Source: an uncultured bacterium | GTDB lineage: Bacteria > Patescibacteriota > Patescibacteriia > UBA1558 > GWA2-36-10 | Assembly (NCBI GenBank): GCA_937912185.1 | Contig: CALDOH010000083.1 | Coordinates: 1 to 16,522, forward strand | Direction: 5' to 3' | Length of the DNA stretch: 16,522 bases | Shown: one piece after another, positions 13,806-16,522 of the stretch | Numbering within the stretch: the stretch's first letter is position 1 | Layout: every line of letters begins with the position of its first letter | Program-made: the position numbers and the translations under genes | Notes under the pieces: model-generated | Databases searched by the model: none | The model's input: the letters and a program-made list of their open reading frames with translations, nothing else | Told to the model about the DNA's origin: nothing

Positions 13806-15084
13806 CGGTCAGACCATTATAACCAATAAAATAAATTATGACCAGTAGTTGAAATATAAAGACTACATAGTTGGCCTGAAAAAATCTAGAAAAAAACCAG
13901 AAACAAGCCAATACTAGAGTATAGGAAAATAACATTAGGGTTGTTGAATTTTTCTTGGCCTGAATTTTTATCAGCCACCAGGCTAGTGGTACACAAAATA
14001 CTAATTGCCAGATTATAAATGGATAATAATCACGAATCGATTTTATCACGCCGGTATGATAGAGAAAACGAGATAAGCCAAAACCATTTATTGGCCAACT
14101 AGTTGCTAATGTTCCGCTAGGATACTGGTAGATATCCTGCCAAAAGGATTTAAAGTCCCAAAACAAGAATGGTAAAAGTATTACTAGTCCAGCGAGGATG
14201 CCCCATTTTGTTTTTTGCCAAACATAAACCAATGAGTCTCTCCAGTTTTTCTTTTGCCAAAAAAGGTAGAAAAAATAAAAAGGTAAAAGCAGCCAAGCGG
14301 TCTGTTTGGTCAGTACGGCTAAAGCTAAAATTATAGACGACTGAACTATTTTATTTTGTCTAAGTAAATAAACTATCCACAAAATAAAAAATAATAACAA
14401 AACATCATTCTTACCCTCTATTAAATCTTGGACAAACCAAGGATTGAAAGCAAATAGGGTTAAAGCTAATAATTTATTTTCTTTTCCTTTGACTAATTTA
14501 TAAAGTAAATATAACGCCGCTAAAAATGCAACATAAAGCAAAATACGCTGATCGTAAAAACCAAAAATGTTTTCTATCAACAAAACTGCTGGCACTGTTA
14601 AAATTGGATAAAATGGTAAATACACATAATGATACAAGGTTGGTATTTCATCATACTCTTCTCCTAAAAAAGAAAAAGCTTGGTTGTCATTCCAGTCTGC
14701 AAAAATACCATCGGTAAAATCTTCAGTATAAAAATTACGGCCAGCCATTAATTTTTTGGCTGCTAGCTCTGTCTGCAAAGCACCATCGTGTATGTAAAGA
14801 TAACCACCTGGTTGCCGACTACTACTTATCAACATAGCAATACCTCCGCCAGTAGTAAAAATTATACAAAACAAAACAATCGCCAACTTATGATAATGAA
14901 GATCTTTGTTGCCAAAACGTTCCTTTATTTCTAGAATTAAATATATAGCGAATAAAATAAAAAATATGCTTAAATAAAAAGTTTGAAAATACTCCAAGCC
15001 AAAAAAATCATACGCTCCCATAAGTTCATAGGAAAACATAAATAATATTATCGGCGTTAAATTGACCCAAGGTTTTTTATTCAT
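13792..15084 (-). CDS. GT-C-fold polytopic membrane glycosyltransferase (GT87-like)
   Basis: A 430-residue integral membrane protein with roughly ten to twelve hydrophobic segments, including about 9-27, 34-51, 66-86, 150-172, 180-197, 220-240, 248-276, 290-310 and 370-425. An extracytoplasmic loop after the third segment (YIHDGALQTELAAKKL, about 96-111, then GRNFYTEDF) has the acidic residues expected near the active site of GT-C enzymes. NDVLLLFFILW and LTKQTAWLLLP are also typical of GT87/DUF2029-type mannosyltransferases. Such proteins transfer sugars from polyprenyl-phosphate donors to surface glycans. The donor and acceptor here are not predictable. It is the first gene of a three-gene operon and overlaps the helicase start by 14 nt. 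It ends in TGA, the only TGA stop in the window. Confidence 0.8.
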   Translation of the reverse strand: MNKKPWVNLTPIILFMFSYELMGAYDFFGLEYFQTFYLSIFFILFAIYLILEIKERFGNKDLHYHKLAIVLFCIIFTTGGGIAMLISSSRQPGGYLYIHDGALQTELAAKKLMAGRNFYTEDFTDGIFADWNDNQAFSFLGEEYDEIPTLYHYVYLPFYPILTVPAVLLIENIFGFYDQRILLYVAFLAALYLLYKLVKGKENKLLALTLFAFNPWFVQDLIEGKNDVLLLFFILWIVYLLRQNKIVQSSIILALAVLTKQTAWLLLPFYFFYLFWQKKNWRDSLVYVWQKTKWGILAGLVILLPFLFWDFKSFWQDIYQYPSGTLATSWPINGFGLSRFLYHTGVIKSIRDYYPFIIWQLVFCVPLAWWLIKIQAKKNSTTLMLFSYTLVLACFWFFSRFFQANYVVFIFQLLVIIYFIGYNGLTDEKD

Positions 15085-15099
15085 AAATTTTATGCCTAT

Positions 15100-15129
15100 A
15101 TCATATCATGATTTAACGGGCCAAGACAA
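15100..15129 (-). promoter_or_regulatory. Promoter of the glycosyltransferase-helicase-exonuclease operon
   Basis: On the minus strand TTGTCT (complement of 15124-15129) and TATGAT (complement of 15100-15105) are 18 nt apart. The start of transcription would lie about 10 nt before the ATG at 15082-15084, so the leader is very short. No convincing opposite promoter for ychF was found in the same 100-nt divergent gap, apart from a TATAAA at 15168-15173 without a well-spaced -35. Confidence 0.5.
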
Positions 15130-15184
15130 TTGTTGCCATTTGAGTCATTATATGATTTAATTCTGTCTATAAAAGCAAAAAAAT

Positions 15185-16246
15185 ATGTCATTTTCCCTAG
15201 GAATCGTCGGCTTACCAAATGTCGGCAAATCAACACTATTTCAAGCACTAACTCGCAATAAGGTAGAAGCATCCAACTACCCTTTTTGTACTATTGATCC
15301 AAATGTCGGTGTAGTACCTGTGCCAGATCCTCGACTAGAAAAACTAGCTGAGATATCAAAATCGGCCAAGATCATTCCTACTACCATTGAGTTTGTTGAT
15401 ATCGCTGGTTTAGTTAAGGGTGCCTCTGAGGGTGAGGGCTTGGGTAATAAATTTTTATCTCATATTCGAGAAGTTGATGCCATTGTCCAGGTAGTCCGTC
15501 GCTTTAAAGACACCAATGTCACTCATGTCCATGGTGAGATCAACCCCGACTATGACAAACAAATCATAAATCTAGAACTGATACTAGCTGACTTAGACAC
15601 CGTTTCCAAGCATCTATCCAAGGTCATTGCCAAGATGAAGGGCTCTTATGACAAGATTCTAGATAAAGAAAAAGTAATACTGGAAAAATGCCAAGAGACT
15701 TTGGAAAAAAATGAATTGCTTAATACACTAGACTTAGAACCAGAAGAAAAAAAGATTTTACATCAACTAAATCTTTTGACCACCAAACCGTTTATTTATC
15801 TCTATAATATTGATGAGAATGATATCGGCAAAGATATAGGACTGCCCGATGGCTCAATTGCTATTTGTGCCAAAACTGAAGCTGAGCTAGCCGATCTTGA
15901 AGAGGGTGAGGCCAAAGAATATCTCAAAGAACTTGGTATTGAAAAAAGTGGACTCGAATCTTTGATTGTTGCTAGTTATAAGTTACTGAACCTAATTACC
16001 TTTATAACTACTGGGCCAGAAGAAACTCGAGCCTGGACCGTGACTGATGGAGCCAAGGCACCACAGGCCGCTGGTGTTATCCATACTGATTTCGAAGCTG
16101 GCTTTATTCGAGCCGAAATCATCAACTGGCAAACTTTGCTTGATGATGGTGGTTGGAATCAAGGCAAGGAAGCTGGTCATATGCGTATGGAGGGCAAAGA
16201 ATATATTATTAAAGATGGTGATACAGTCCATTTTCACTTTAACTAA
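15185..16246 (+). CDS. ychF: Redox-regulated ATPase/GTPase YchF (OLA1 family)
   Basis: A 353-residue Obg-related P-loop protein that binds ribosomes. YchF/OLA1 prefer ATP over GTP and act in translation and stress control. G1 is GLPNVGKST (9-17). Switch I contains [12 protein letters not shown], and G3 is [19 protein letters not shown], which is diagnostic for YchF rather than Obg. The G4 position is NIDE instead of NKxD, which is the known basis for relaxed nucleotide choice in the family. A coiled-coil insertion spans about 125-200, and the C-terminal TGS domain runs from about 275 to the end ([17 protein letters not shown], with GFIRAEI). It starts at the ATG of 15185 without Shine-Dalgarno, divergent from the glycosyltransferase operon. 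Complete and ordinary. Confidence 0.97.
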   Translation: MSFSLGIVGLPNVGKSTLFQALTRNKVEASNYPFCTIDPNVGVVPVPDPRLEKLAEISKSAKIIPTTIEFVDIAGLVKGASEGEGLGNKFLSHIREVDAIVQVVRRFKDTNVTHVHGEINPDYDKQIINLELILADLDTVSKHLSKVIAKMKGSYDKILDKEKVILEKCQETLEKNELLNTLDLEPEEKKILHQLNLLTTKPFIYLYNIDENDIGKDIGLPDGSIAICAKTEAELADLEEGEAKEYLKELGIEKSGLESLIVASYKLLNLITFITTGPEETRAWTVTDGAKAPQAAGVIHTDFEAGFIRAEIINWQTLLDDGGWNQGKEAGHMRMEGKEYIIKDGDTVHFHFN

Positions 16247-16259
16247 AATCTGCTAAAAT
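16231..16259 (+). promoter_or_regulatory. Possible promoter of the GDP-mannose dehydratase gene
   Basis: TGCTAAAAT at 16251-16259 is an extended -10 (TAAAAT at 16254-16259). It is preceded at 17 nt by a poor -35, TTTTCA (16231-16236), inside the end of ychF. The same TGCTAAA form occurs in the glyA promoter. Confidence 0.35.
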
Positions 16260-16270
16260 ATATTATATGA

Positions 16271-16343
16271 ACCCCGTTAGAAATTCTTACACTTTTACTC
16301 TTACGGGGCGAGAAACTAACTAAAAATTAATTTCTAACGGGGT
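16271..16343. repeat. 73-nt palindromic element overlapping a start codon
   Basis: ACCCCGTTAGAAATT (16271-16285) and AATTTCTAACGGGGT (16329-16343) are a perfect 15-bp inverted repeat with 43 nt between. An internal CTTACGGGG (16300-16308) can instead pair with CCCCGTTAG of the left arm (8 of 9). The GTG start codon of the following gene begins at 16342, inside the right arm. It matches the two other palindromic elements in size (72-74 nt) but not in sequence. Confidence 0.8.
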
Positions 16344-16522
16344 GAAAAAAGCATTAATTACTGGAATAAGCGGACAAGATGGGGCCTACTTGGCAAAATT
16401 TTTATTGGCCAAAGATTATAAAGTCTATGGCCTGGTCAGACGTATTGTCAATCGTGATCTATCCAATCTAGAATATTTGGGTATTGATCAAGATATTGAA
16501 TTTGTCGATGGTGATTTGACTG
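16342..16522 (+). CDS. gmd: GDP-mannose 4,6-dehydratase, 5' part (cut by window end)
   Basis: Only the first 60 codons are in the window. The N-terminus ALITGISGQDGAYLAKFL carries the TGxxGxxG NAD(P)-binding loop with the GQDG form typical of GDP-mannose 4,6-dehydratase. It is followed by VYGLVRR, NLEYLGI and EFVDGDLT, which fit this short-chain dehydrogenase family. The enzyme makes GDP-4-keto-6-deoxymannose, the precursor of GDP-fucose, GDP-rhamnose and related surface sugars. GTG at 16342-16344 is the best start, because an in-frame TAA at 16321-16323 leaves only five codons of room upstream, with no ATG, GTG or TTG among them. The start codon overlaps the right arm of the palindromic element. 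The phosphomannomutase in this window could supply its pathway. Another nucleotide-sugar epimerase/dehydratase is the alternative. Confidence 0.87.
   Translation, partial: MKKALITGISGQDGAYLAKFLLAKDYKVYGLVRRIVNRDLSNLEYLGIDQDIEFVDGDLT

Noticed and set aside
10064..16343. Palindromic elements as parts of a CRISPR array
   Set aside because: The palindromes are single copies of different sequence, with no regular repeat-spacer pattern and no cas genes.

Overview
The window looks like a piece of a compact, AT-rich bacterial chromosome, most probably from a Candidate Phyla Radiation (Patescibacteria, Parcubacteria-like) genome. This is an inference from several things. Genes are tightly packed, with start codons or stop codons shared between opposite strands. 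Shine-Dalgarno sequences are almost absent. A full-length archaeal/eukaryal-type Elp3 is present. The GT-C membrane glycosyltransferase is of a kind I associate with these genomes. No long frame contains an in-frame TGA, so the standard bacterial code fits and the TGA=Gly code of Gracilibacteria/SR1 is not supported.

Layout. (1) 1-445: a small GC-richer membrane protein gene (TTG start, strong Shine-Dalgarno, TAG stop) with its own terminator. (2) 444-1453: trpS with a good sigma-70-type promoter. (3) 1451-1522: a 72-nt palindromic three-way-junction element that fills the whole gap between trpS and the convergent operon and contains both stop codons. (4) 5599 down to 1520, minus strand: a four-gene operon of phosphomannomutase/phosphoglucomutase, slipin (SPFH), glutamate racemase (murI) and D-2-hydroxyacid dehydrogenase. 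(5) 5601-7916: a divergent pair whose ATG codons overlap in one CATG: a Trm9/ALKBH8-like tRNA methyltransferase (minus) and Elp3 (plus). (6) 7917-8732: a second GC-richer TTG/Shine-Dalgarno/TAG gene, a helix-turn-helix protein with its own promoter and terminator. (7) 8740-10974: glyA and folD, separated by a second palindromic element. (8) 15129 down to 10971, minus strand: an operon of GT-C glycosyltransferase, UvrD/PcrA-family helicase and a DEDD exonuclease with a WYL-like C-terminal domain. (9) 15185-16246: ychF. (10) 16271-16522: a third palindromic element whose right arm supplies the GTG start of a truncated GDP-mannose 4,6-dehydratase gene.

How the genes work together. Elp3 and the Trm9-like enzyme would carry out consecutive steps of wobble-uridine (U34) modification, cm5U and then mcm5U. 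This is the strongest candidate for an unusual bacterial system here. Helicase and exonuclease-WYL form a plausible DNA-repair pair. GlyA and FolD form a one-carbon folate module. Phosphomannomutase, MurI, the GT-C enzyme and the GDP-mannose dehydratase belong to cell-envelope sugar and peptidoglycan metabolism. There is no rRNA, tRNA, CRISPR array or insertion sequence, and no gene-free stretch longer than about 100 bases.
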